DNA of 64,000 nt, taken from Candidatus Obscuribacterales bacterium (lineage in GTDB: Bacteria > Cyanobacteriota > Vampirovibrionia > Obscuribacterales > Obscuribacteraceae). Positions within the stretch are counted from its first letter, which is position 1. Every line of letters begins with the position of its first letter. The notes below the pieces were generated by a model. That model saw nothing but the letters and a program-made list of their open reading frames with translations, searched no databases and was not told where the DNA came from. Shown here piece by piece: positions 35,240 through 43,538 of this stretch. Made by a program: the position numbers and the translations under genes. Where the stretch lies: NCBI GenBank assembly GCA_031292355.1, contig JARLHI010000054.1, positions 124,001 to 188,000 on the forward strand, read 5' to 3'.

Positions 35240-35953
35240 TCAAACGCCTCTGACTGGCTCCATTAGTTTTGCTTCCCAGTCTTGCAACTCAGATTGATTA
35301 ATCAAGCCTCTGATATTAGCTACATAACAGGCTCTGCATCGTTGGTTGAATTCCGTTTCATGCCCTTCGCTTCTACCTGGTATGCCAAGCTTTGCATATA
35401 GAGACTTCAATCTCGATTGCACTGCTTTCTCTGTTAGATAAAGCTTTTTCGCAATCGAGTGATCCGTCAACCCCAAAGCAATACAAATTAGTGCTTCGTA
35501 TTCAGCGGGCGTCAAACTGGTTGCTCGATTTTGAGTACGCTGAATCACTCGAGCAATACCTGGATGAATCCAGCAATCACCAGACAAAACAGCTTTAGCA
35601 GCTTCTACGACTTGCTCGTTGGAAGCATTTTTAAGAACGTAACCAAAGGCACCATTTGGTGGCACAATTTTCCAGAGCTGACGCACATAGACTTCGTCTG
35701 AAAAATTGGAGAGCATAATTACCCCAGTTTCCGGCAAATTTTGCAAAATCAATTCAGCAGCTTTGATGCCCGAGAGTTTAGGCATTTTGATATCAAGAAA
35801 GACCAGCTCGGGTTTAATTTTCAAAGCGACATCAACTGCCTCTTGCCCATCATGGGCTTCCTGAATTTGATGCGCATCGCCAATGCCTTCTACAAGCAAA
35901 CTCTTCAGCCACATACGATCGCGTTGTTCGTCGTCCACTATCAAAATTGTCAT
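35240..35953 (-). CDS. NarL/FixJ-type response regulator
   Basis: 237 residues. Receiver with the acidic pair at 7-8, phospho-acceptor Asp54 (VFLDIKMP) and Lys in the GYVLKNA switch. The C-terminal LuxR-type HTH (TPAEYEALICIALGLTDHSIAKKLYLTEKAVQSRLKSLYAKLG, positions about 150-200) binds DNA. It overlaps the kinase gene by 4 bases, so the two are partners. A C-terminal extension of about 35 residues with two Cys (CRACY) is unusual for the family. Confidence 0.88.
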   Translation of the reverse strand: MTILIVDDEQRDRMWLKSLLVEGIGDAHQIQEAHDGQEAVDVALKIKPELVFLDIKMPKLSGIKAAELILQNLPETGVIMLSNFSDEVYVRQLWKIVPPNGAFGYVLKNASNEQVVEAAKAVLSGDCWIHPGIARVIQRTQNRATSLTPAEYEALICIALGLTDHSIAKKLYLTEKAVQSRLKSLYAKLGIPGRSEGHETEFNQRCRACYVANIRGLINQSELQDWEAKLMEPVRGV

Positions 35954-37839
35954 ATCTTTTTATCCTGCTTGCCTATTTGCTGGTCTTGCGCTTCGTCTAC
36001 TATTGGCATTTTGATATTCATCTGACAGCCGCTTGAATATTTCACCGGCTTCTTCCACTCTACCTGAGCGCCGATTAATTGCGCTCTCTGTCTTATGTTA
36101 AGCAGTCCGTGGGCATCTTTGCGAATCAGCTTGGTGTCGATACCTCGCCCGTTATCTATGACAGATATATACAAATAACCGGTTCTTTCACCAATGCGCA
36201 ATTCAACTTGATTGGCATGTGAATGCTTTTGTACATTATTGAAAGCTTCTTGCACAATGCGATAAAGCTGCAATTTGGTGAAATTAGTCAAACTATAATC
36301 AGATTTTTGATCTTCATCGATATATTCATTGGCAATATTCATCTCTCGAATGAGCATGCTGAGCAAGTTTTCGAGAGCAGGCTTGAATCCCATCGTCTCC
36401 AGTACAGATGGATGCAAGTCGTTTATAACCCTGCGCATCTCAACTACTGCTAGATCCAGTTTATTGCGCATTTCCGATGGTACAGGATTGTCAACCAGTT
36501 CTTGCGACAGCTTGTCAGCCATCCGCGCCACAGAAGATAAAGCCGGCAGCGTTTCGTCGTGCAAATCCTCGGCAATGCGTTGTCTTTCTTCTTCGGCTCT
36601 TACCTGCATCGATTCACGCGCAAGAGCGAGCTCCCGGTTGCGCAGGCGCAAGTCGGTATCCAGAAAAATCAAGGTGCCCAGAATAAAGCCTATAGTCAAG
36701 ACAGCCAGCGGCGAAATCAACGCCACAGAAAGATGCATCAAGCTAAAGAATAACTGAGCCCCTACGACAATTATGAGCATCGCCCCTAGATACGAACCAA
36801 ACCTGATGCCCAGAGGTAGGACCGAATATAAGGCACCAAATACAGCACCAAGTAGCAATAACAAATGGTGGGTAATTTTTTGCGGAAAACTATAAATTAT
36901 CGAATTGTTCAACAAACAGTTAATGGCATCAGCGTGCACTTTCACGTCTGCCACTGAATTTGTCAACGGAGTGCGATTGCGCTCGTTGCGACGTTGCGTG
37001 AATGTACTGCCGATTAACACTATGCGATTTTTAAATTGCTTTGTTGAAAAATCTGGATAGAGCGCATCCCGCAATGAAACACAGGGATATTGAACACGGT
37101 CGAAACCAATATAAAGAGGCTGGTCTGCTCTTGCCGAAAAGAATTGACTATTTGGACCAACGCCCGTCAGGCGCCTGTGCAAATCAATACTTGCTTCAGT
37201 TAGTGAAGGCACAGAAGCAAGACCAAACTGCTCTAAACCATTCTGGCGAGCAGTTGTGCCTTGATAGTTGATGGGAAGACGACAGATCAAGCCACTCTGT
37301 TCTTTAATCAACTCGTCATATCCGTAGGCCGCTGCGTGCGTCAAAAAATCGGCGCCCGGCAAATCAGTACTGCCATCCAGCGAACCAAAAAGAGCAATGA
37401 CGATGTTGCGATTGCGCTTCATCACCTCCACAAGCGCTGGCTCCGTACAACCTCTTAAGTCGACATCCAGAATAATCAAAGTGGGCTCGCCCGTCTCTAT
37501 TGCAGTCAGCGCCTGAGCAAGCAGTTGTTGTGAGTGCGAATCATTGAAACGGGCAACACCTAGATCGAATTGCGACGAATCATCGAATTCGACAATGCTG
37601 ATATCTTTCGACGTTTTGATCGGATTCTTGAAACCAGCCATATAATCCGCCACTTTATAACGCAACTCCAAGGTGCTTAGCTCCATACTTTCCAGTATGG
37701 GAGACTCGGCCAGCAAAAATGTTGCTAAGCAACCTGCCATAGCACCCCAGAACAATCTTTGGAATAGAAGCCCGTCTCTATTTTTCGCTTTGAACTTGCC
37801 AGAGACGAATTGGTAAGTGGTATCGAAGGCTGACCTCAT
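35950..37839 (-). CDS. CHASE2-domain sensor histidine kinase
   Basis: 629 residues. Membrane segment near 30-45, then an extracytoplasmic CHASE2 domain (about 50-320), three more membrane segments (322-395), a linker helix, HisKA_3 with the phospho-accepting His427 (IAEDLHDETLP) and an HATPase domain (NNVQKHSHANQ N-box, DNGRGI). This is the NarL-partner type of kinase, consistent with its LuxR-type regulator. The stimulus is unknown. No PAS or GAF domain is visible. Confidence 0.9.
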   Translation of the reverse strand: MRSAFDTTYQFVSGKFKAKNRDGLLFQRLFWGAMAGCLATFLLAESPILESMELSTLELRYKVADYMAGFKNPIKTSKDISIVEFDDSSQFDLGVARFNDSHSQQLLAQALTAIETGEPTLIILDVDLRGCTEPALVEVMKRNRNIVIALFGSLDGSTDLPGADFLTHAAAYGYDELIKEQSGLICRLPINYQGTTARQNGLEQFGLASVPSLTEASIDLHRRLTGVGPNSQFFSARADQPLYIGFDRVQYPCVSLRDALYPDFSTKQFKNRIVLIGSTFTQRRNERNRTPLTNSVADVKVHADAINCLLNNSIIYSFPQKITHHLLLLLGAVFGALYSVLPLGIRFGSYLGAMLIIVVGAQLFFSLMHLSVALISPLAVLTIGFILGTLIFLDTDLRLRNRELALARESMQVRAEEERQRIAEDLHDETLPALSSVARMADKLSQELVDNPVPSEMRNKLDLAVVEMRRVINDLHPSVLETMGFKPALENLLSMLIREMNIANEYIDEDQKSDYSLTNFTKLQLYRIVQEAFNNVQKHSHANQVELRIGERTGYLYISVIDNGRGIDTKLIRKDAHGLLNIRQRAQLIGAQVEWKKPVKYSSGCQMNIKMPIVDEAQDQQIGKQDKKI

Positions 37840-38161
37840 GTGAGGCTCCTTCGAGGATTTACTGCTTTCGGCGACCGACGCTTAATAGGCTTCGTAAAAT
37901 GCAGTTTAATGCCATCCACGCTTAATTGTGATGGGGTAAACCCGGAGTTCAATATGGTCAAATCGCTCAAAGACTCACACAAGTCCACATCTATTCGCAT
38001 CTAATTATAGCGAGGTCTAGCTGATGCGTTCCCCTGAGACTACAATGGCGCTATATTTCAAGCCAACGCAATGATTAAAACTGCGCTTGACAGCTGCTGA
38101 TATATGGAACTACATGGAACATGCCCCCTTGGCGGGCGTCGTTCTCTGTTAAAGAAGCAAA
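37840..38161. promoter_or_regulatory. Divergent promoter region between the kinase and the TrbI-like gene
   Basis: 322 bases between divergent genes. A good -35 box TTGACA lies at 38087-38092 on the plus strand, with only a weak -10 (CTACAT, 17 bases on), about 45 bases before the plus-strand ATG. Otherwise A/T-rich with no gene. The kinase operon promoter would be in the left half but no clear boxes stand out. Confidence 0.35.
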
Positions 38162-39268
38162 ATGACTACAGCAAAAGTGATGACATTTTCTAAAATTACA
38201 AAAAAATCGATGACGATGCTTGCGGTAGTTTGCTGCTCTGTCAATGTTGTCATTGCCGCCCCTGTCAAAATCGGTCCAAAGGCCGCGTTCGACGTCACCC
38301 TTGGAGCCGGCAAAATGACAGCCGCGCAAAGAGCGCAGGCAATTCAAAAAAACGTTGACAACGCGCTCGTCGCCGCGACCGACCGTTCACCAAATACGGT
38401 GGCAGTCACTTTAGTCAATAAACAACCAGTCATCACACTTGGTGGATTCTATATAGCAAGCATTGATGTCGCGTCCGCTCAGAAATTAGGAGTCACCTCA
38501 ACGGTTCTCGCTCAACGATGGTCAAATGGTTTAAAAGGAGCATTATCTAATGAAGCAGCTGTGGGCAATTATGTGGCACAACTTGTCGGCTCTGGTCAAC
38601 AGCCTCAAACCGGTATTTCCCAAAACGAATCTGGTTCCTATCCCTATTACCGTAAAGGCGGAGTCATCTACATCCCGGCGGGGATGACCCTGCCAATCGT
38701 TCTCAACACAGCGCTTTCCAGCCAAACATGTCGAGCTGGCGATCCTGTTCAGGCAACGCTTGAACGACCAATCGTTCTGGGTAACGACTCAATTCCTGCC
38801 AATTCTTTGATCCTGGGGCAAATTGCTGACGCTGCGCCAGGCACGGAGATGTCGCACTCAGGGCAAATGGTCTTGCACTTCAATACATTGCAAACCCCTG
38901 CTGGAGTCAATGTACCAATCAGCGCCCATATAATTGGACGACTGGGCAAATATGAGGCTACTAATGACGGTCGCACTGACTCTTTTCACGGAGAATCAAC
39001 CGAGCATAAAATCGAGGATGCGGCAATTAGAGGTGCCATCGGCGTTGGCAGCGGCGCGATTTTAGGTACTGTGGTTGGCGCCATTGCCAGTCACGGTTAT
39101 GGCACAGGAAGAGGTGCAGTAGCAGGGCTCACCATCGGTGGTGCACTTGGCATTGCCGATAGTTTGATGCTCAGACGCGGCTCCGATATTAATGTTCAGT
39201 CCGGTCAAGCGCTAACACTGCAGCTTGACGCGCCTGCTCAGCTCAATGCCAGCGACGTTCGAGACTAG
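38162..39268 (+). CDS. Secreted protein with TrbI/VirB10-like barrel and glycine zipper
   Basis: 368 residues, unrecognised family. Signal peptide at about 15-32. Residues 170-290 (GDPVQATLERPIVLG...IPANSLILGQI) resemble the beta-barrel of VirB10/TrbI-type proteins. A GxxxG-rich segment (about 295-350) looks like a glycine zipper that inserts in a membrane. No lipobox. The gene ends close to a small zinc-ribbon gene. The Shine-Dalgarno is weak; an internal ATG six codons in is an alternative. Confidence 0.6.
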   Translation: MTTAKVMTFSKITKKSMTMLAVVCCSVNVVIAAPVKIGPKAAFDVTLGAGKMTAAQRAQAIQKNVDNALVAATDRSPNTVAVTLVNKQPVITLGGFYIASIDVASAQKLGVTSTVLAQRWSNGLKGALSNEAAVGNYVAQLVGSGQQPQTGISQNESGSYPYYRKGGVIYIPAGMTLPIVLNTALSSQTCRAGDPVQATLERPIVLGNDSIPANSLILGQIADAAPGTEMSHSGQMVLHFNTLQTPAGVNVPISAHIIGRLGKYEATNDGRTDSFHGESTEHKIEDAAIRGAIGVGSGAILGTVVGAIASHGYGTGRGAVAGLTIGGALGIADSLMLRRGSDINVQSGQALTLQLDAPAQLNASDVRD

Positions 39269-39329
39269 TAGAATTAGGAACTTTTGTGAAGCAAATCTCG
39301 ACTACGTAAGTGGTCAGGGAGACTCTCAC

Positions 39330-39599
39330 ATGCTTCAAATTTTCTCTAGTAAATACGTTAGTGATTACCGAGGTACCGATCCAATGATGAATGCAAAAAC
39401 TGCTCAACGCCTGGATGGTGCTCGCCAAGGCGATTATTTATGTCAGCGCTGCCAGAGCAAATTTCATTACGATACTGGCAAACTAAGATGTCCCGTCTGC
39501 TCCACTCAAGCGGCAGAAAATCTGGTGTCCATGTATACCGAGAACGATCCAGAAAGAGACGAAATGTTGAGCCGAGACGAATTCGGCGCTGGTGACTAA
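39330..39599 (+). CDS. Small zinc-ribbon protein
   Basis: 89 residues from the ATG at 39330, chosen because AGGGAG lies 8 bases upstream; the frame is open further 5' but overlaps the upstream gene. Two CxxC motifs (CQRCQ and CPVC) about 19 residues apart make one zinc ribbon in the middle of the protein. The C-terminus is acidic. Cytoplasmic, with no signal peptide. Function unknown; such proteins often act in nucleic-acid or protein binding. Confidence 0.6.
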   Translation: MLQIFSSKYVSDYRGTDPMMNAKTAQRLDGARQGDYLCQRCQSKFHYDTGKLRCPVCSTQAAENLVSMYTENDPERDEMLSRDEFGAGD

Positions 39600-39643
39600 G
39601 TCACACAGCCACCTGCTTTTTGAAATAAATTAGAAATACGGAA

Positions 39644-39676
39644 AAAGCGATCTAGGGATTACCCTAAGATCGCTTT
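39644..39676. terminator. Strong hairpin between the zinc-ribbon and VIT/VWA genes
   Basis: Ten-bp stem (39644-39653 with 39667-39676) continued by a 4-bp AGGG/CCCT extension with a single bulged A and an ATTA loop. Very stable, 44 bases after the zinc-ribbon stop. The 3' side is TTTGCTGTT rather than a clean U-tract, so it may be an attenuator or a 5' UTR element of the next gene rather than a simple terminator. Confidence 0.5.
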
Positions 39677-39776
39677 GCTGTTGCTCCGGGCGTTATCCAA
39701 TTGACGCCCCTGTACTGTTGAAACAGACGCGATTGCGTTCTTATTTCCAGCGCAGCAAAAGAAAGGGAGTGCACCG

Positions 39777-42302
39777 ATGTTCAGAAGCAGATACAGCGTT
39801 AAATCGCGCAGTTTGGTTTTCTCGGCGATTTCGGTAGCAGCCACATTGCTCATTACACCGGGCGCTCGAGCCACTGGTTTCATTGTCATCGATGGGGGTG
39901 CCGGCGTGCCGACTTTGATGCCGCGCATACCAATTTTCCACAATCCACCACCGACCACAAAACCACCAGCCGTCCTCAAGGGCAACGTCTCATTTGGCTT
40001 GCATTTGCAGTCAGAAGAAATAAAGGTCGACATTAATGACCAGGTGGCAAAAACATATATCACTCAGACTTTTGCCAACGACACCGACCGAAATTTAGCT
40101 GGCACCTATCTCTTCCCGCTTCCAGACGACACCACGTTCAGTTCCTTTTCATTGCATATAGACGGCAAGCCAGTTGAAGGCAAAATATTAGAAGCGCAAG
40201 AAGCAAGGCAACAATACGAAGCTATCGTCAGAACCCTTGTCGATCCAGGCTTGCTCGAATACGCCGACTATAAAACAGTGCGAGCAAGAATTTTTCCAAT
40301 ACCTGCTCACGGCACGAAAAAAGTGGAGCTGGAATATACGCAGGTGTTGAAAGCAGATAACGGTATGCTGCAATACCATTTTCCTCTAAAGGCCCAGGGA
40401 GAAACGCCTGCCGTCGAAGAGGTCAAGCTCGATGTCAAACTGAACAGCAAACAAGGGTTGCGCACAATCTGGTCTCCCAGTCATGAAATCAATGTTGAGA
40501 AGTCCTCAGATAACAAAGCAAAAGTTGCTTATCTCGCCAAAAACACAGTCCCCGAAAAAGACTTCGTCCTGTACTACAGCGTCTCAGATAAAGAGATGTC
40601 TGCCAATCTCGTTTCCCACAAACTACCGGGCGAAGATGGCTTTTTCCTTTTGACCGTGACACCACCTGTAACGGCACCTAAAGTGATCGGCAAAGATATC
40701 GTTTTGATCGTGGACACATCCGGTTCAATGCAGGGCGACAAAATTCAACAATCCAAAAAAGCTCTACGCTACATGATTGGCGCATTGCATCCAGAAGATA
40801 ATTTTGCCATTTTACAATTCAATACTGATGTTGACGCCTTCAAAAGCAAAGTTCTGCCAGCCACAGCTGAAAATAAAAAAGCGGCTATGGCTTTCATCGA
40901 TGATTTAGAAGCACGTGGTGGCACGAACATTGGTGACGCTCTGCACATGGGCGCATCCATGCTAGCAGAAGAAAGCACACGTCCGGCCTACATCCTTCTA
41001 ATGACAGACGGTGAACCAACCGTCGGCGAACAAGACGTCAATAAACTAGTGGCAAGTGCTAATTCAAAAAGAGACATTCGAGTCTTTGATGTTGGTGTCG
41101 GCTTTGACGTCAATACTAGATTGCTCAATAAATTGGCAGACAGCCATCACGGCACATCTCAATATGTGAGCCCCGAAGAGAATCTCGAGACAGCAATGTC
41201 CAGCCTTTATAAGAAAATCCAGAGCCCTGTTCTGAGCAACGTCAAATTGACTTTTGACAATGTGGTTGTAAAAGATCTTTATCCCCGCGAAGTAAAAGAC
41301 ATTTTTGCAGGCTCGCAGGTTTTGCTTTTAGGTAAATATAAAGAAGGCGCAAAAGGTACGGTGCACCTGACTGGTAGCGTCAATGGTGTAAGCAAGTCCT
41401 TTAACTTCCCTCTCAAATTTGAAGCCGATGAAACTGGCAATACGTATCTGCCGCGTCTCTGGGCGATGCGAAGAATCGGACATCTAACTGAGGTAGCACA
41501 GGAAAATCACGAGAATCGTGAAGTGATTGACGAAATTGTCAGTCTTTCCAAAAAATACGGCATTATCTCAGCCTACACATCTTTTCTCGTCACAGATCCC
41601 AGCGAAAATCACCGACTGGCGAATAATATTCCACCAGCGGCTATGCCAATGGGAATGCCTACGAGCGTTAGGGGCACGATGATGCACGCCCCACGTCAGG
41701 TCCAGCTCAGGGAAGATCGGTCGTCGACAGTTAGCGATCTCAGACGTGCGCAATCATCTGGTATGCGCTTTGATTATGCGCCCAATGAATTTGCGCTACA
41801 AAGCGCTGCCCTACACAAAGGGAAAGCAGCAGGAGGCGGGGGAGCCGCAATGGTACCGCCTGCACCACTAATGTCCTCATCTTACGCAAGTGCGGGGGCC
41901 AAATCTCTTGGTTCTCGTGGCAGCGATGACGAGATGAAAGCGATGGCCTACCAGAACTTCAAAAAGACATCATCTAGCAGCAACGGGCAAGACGCCTTTG
42001 TTCGAGCACGGGAAAACAACACTTTGAAAGACTCTATTGTCGCCAATCAACTCGATAGCAATTCGAACAAATCAATGAAAACTGTCGAAGATAAAACATT
42101 CTATTTGCAAAATGGCATCTGGACCGATAGCACTTTTGTCGATAAAGATCTGGCCAAAGCGCATACGGTTGCCTTCGGTAGTGATGCCTACTTCAAGCTG
42201 CTCCACGAAGTACCAGCTCTTGCAAAATACTTAGCTATCGGCAAACAGGTAATCGTGATTTTCAAAGGACAGTGCTATCAGATCACTGCCTCATTTGCCT
42301 GA
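39777..42302 (+). CDS. VIT and VWA domain secreted protein
   Basis: 841 residues. Signal peptide at about 10-35. The VIT domain (about 60-185) has VAKTYITQTFAND and the typical LEYTQVL end. The VWA domain begins with the MIDAS motif DTSGSMQG (about 312-319). After it comes a second beta-rich region, then a Gly/Ser/Ala-rich stretch with motifs shared with the 33.7-35.2 kb secreted protein (RFDYAPNEFA at 664-673, PRQVQ, MVPP). The VIT-VWA pair resembles inter-alpha-trypsin-inhibitor heavy chains and many bacterial surface proteins of unknown function. Confidence 0.85.
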   Translation: MFRSRYSVKSRSLVFSAISVAATLLITPGARATGFIVIDGGAGVPTLMPRIPIFHNPPPTTKPPAVLKGNVSFGLHLQSEEIKVDINDQVAKTYITQTFANDTDRNLAGTYLFPLPDDTTFSSFSLHIDGKPVEGKILEAQEARQQYEAIVRTLVDPGLLEYADYKTVRARIFPIPAHGTKKVELEYTQVLKADNGMLQYHFPLKAQGETPAVEEVKLDVKLNSKQGLRTIWSPSHEINVEKSSDNKAKVAYLAKNTVPEKDFVLYYSVSDKEMSANLVSHKLPGEDGFFLLTVTPPVTAPKVIGKDIVLIVDTSGSMQGDKIQQSKKALRYMIGALHPEDNFAILQFNTDVDAFKSKVLPATAENKKAAMAFIDDLEARGGTNIGDALHMGASMLAEESTRPAYILLMTDGEPTVGEQDVNKLVASANSKRDIRVFDVGVGFDVNTRLLNKLADSHHGTSQYVSPEENLETAMSSLYKKIQSPVLSNVKLTFDNVVVKDLYPREVKDIFAGSQVLLLGKYKEGAKGTVHLTGSVNGVSKSFNFPLKFEADETGNTYLPRLWAMRRIGHLTEVAQENHENREVIDEIVSLSKKYGIISAYTSFLVTDPSENHRLANNIPPAAMPMGMPTSVRGTMMHAPRQVQLREDRSSTVSDLRRAQSSGMRFDYAPNEFALQSAALHKGKAAGGGGAAMVPPAPLMSSSYASAGAKSLGSRGSDDEMKAMAYQNFKKTSSSSNGQDAFVRARENNTLKDSIVANQLDSNSNKSMKTVEDKTFYLQNGIWTDSTFVDKDLAKAHTVAFGSDAYFKLLHEVPALAKYLAIGKQVIVIFKGQCYQITASFA

Positions 42303-42327
42303 AATTGCTGGCTCTCGCTTGATCTAC

Positions 42328-42645
42328 CTAATGAGTAATTGCAGCCGAAGTACCAGCCGTTTGAACAGGACTTTGAACTGGTGCCTTGGCTGCAAATTGC
42401 TGACCATATTGTTGATCAAATTGCCAGTAACCAAGCATCACAACGGCAACGGCGATGAGCATCATCAAACCACGCAGCAGAGGACGAGAAAATGTTTTGC
42501 GACCTGTCAACTGACTGATGCGCTTTTGTAATTCGACTGAATGGGGATCGTTGTAGGTTTCGAGATTCGTGCGAGTGCAACGCACACACTGCGTCGTGTA
42601 TCGGCTCATTAGCTTGCCGCAGTCGGAGCACAGAATGATGTTCAT
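42328..42645 (-). CDS. Small zinc-ribbon membrane protein
   Basis: 105 residues from the ATG at 42645; an AGGAG 5-7 bases before it decides this over the longer frame to 42684. Two CxxC pairs at the N-terminus (CSDC and CVRC), a charged middle, then one membrane segment at about 65-80 and a polar tail. The zinc ribbon faces the cytoplasm. Convergent with the VIT/VWA gene, 25 bases apart. Confidence 0.7.
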   Translation of the reverse strand: MNIILCSDCGKLMSRYTTQCVRCTRTNLETYNDPHSVELQKRISQLTGRKTFSRPLLRGLMMLIAVAVVMLGYWQFDQQYGQQFAAKAPVQSPVQTAGTSAAITH

Positions 42646-42760
42646 CGATACTCCTGAAACAAAAGCCACTCTGCCGTTCGCCAAAACGGGCTGAATGCGC
42701 CAAGTTTAGCGAATTTCAGAGGGCAAAGTCAAGCTGAAACACTCAGTTTAATGCTCGGGT

Positions 42761-43282
42761 TTAATGCTTGAGATTGTGGCCATCTTTGTTGTTGTTGTTA
42801 TCGTTGCTGTTGTTGTTGCTGTCGTTGTTGCTGTCGTTGGATTTGTCTTTCGCTGAAAGGAATTCAAAATCATTGCGTTTGATTGTTTCGGCCAAAGTGG
42901 CAACCGAAATTTGTGCGGGGTCATAACCCACAAAAGCGTGTGCAACTTTGGGAGGATGGCCACTCTTGGGATTGATTTTATCAACACTAATCTCAACGCT
43001 TTTCACGCCAGGCAGGTTTGACAGACGAATCTTGAAAGCATTGAGACAGACCGCACAAAGCGAACCACCAAACTGCAAATCAACCTGTCGATTCGCACTG
43101 TCGCTCACGCTTGCATTGTTTGTAGTGGCAGTAACTTCACTTTGCTCGCCAGTTGCAGCTTTTGCCGACTGAGCGAGCGAATTCGGCACAAAAAAGTGTA
43201 TGTTCACTAGGCAACACAAAACCGTCGTTATTCTTATGTGCTTTTGCGACCAATTGGTGGCCTTTTTATGGCTGGTTTTCAT
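42761..43282 (-). CDS. Secreted heavy-metal-associated (HMA) domain protein
   Basis: 173 residues. Signal peptide at about 15-38. An HMA fold at about 68-145 with GGSLCAVCLNAF, the metal-binding CxxC in the usual loop. The C-terminal 30 residues are Asn/Asp/Ser repeats ending in His (DNA at 42786-42840 is a trinucleotide/hexanucleotide repeat). It would bind copper or a similar ion in the periplasm. A start-codon ribosome site is not clear. No metal-transport ATPase is nearby. Confidence 0.75.
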   Translation of the reverse strand: MKTSHKKATNWSQKHIRITTVLCCLVNIHFFVPNSLAQSAKAATGEQSEVTATTNNASVSDSANRQVDLQFGGSLCAVCLNAFKIRLSNLPGVKSVEISVDKINPKSGHPPKVAHAFVGYDPAQISVATLAETIKRNDFEFLSAKDKSNDSNNDSNNNSNDNNNNKDGHNLKH

Positions 43283-43538
43283 TACTCTTGATTACTTTCG
43301 TTCTCATTTGGTCACAATCCTTAATTCACCGGGCGCACCCCGAGCGGCTCAAACGCTCTGAGATTGAGGCAAAGCAGCTTCGTTGCGAGGCACCCAAAAT
43401 GATCAGCTTATTACCCGACAATATATTAAGCTCGAGTGAATGTCAGATTGATTATGATAGTCCGTAATTGCTGCATCAGGGCGACATTGCTCGCAGTTTA
43501 GCCCGAAATTAAGCCCAACAGAAGGATTCCCGGCACGC

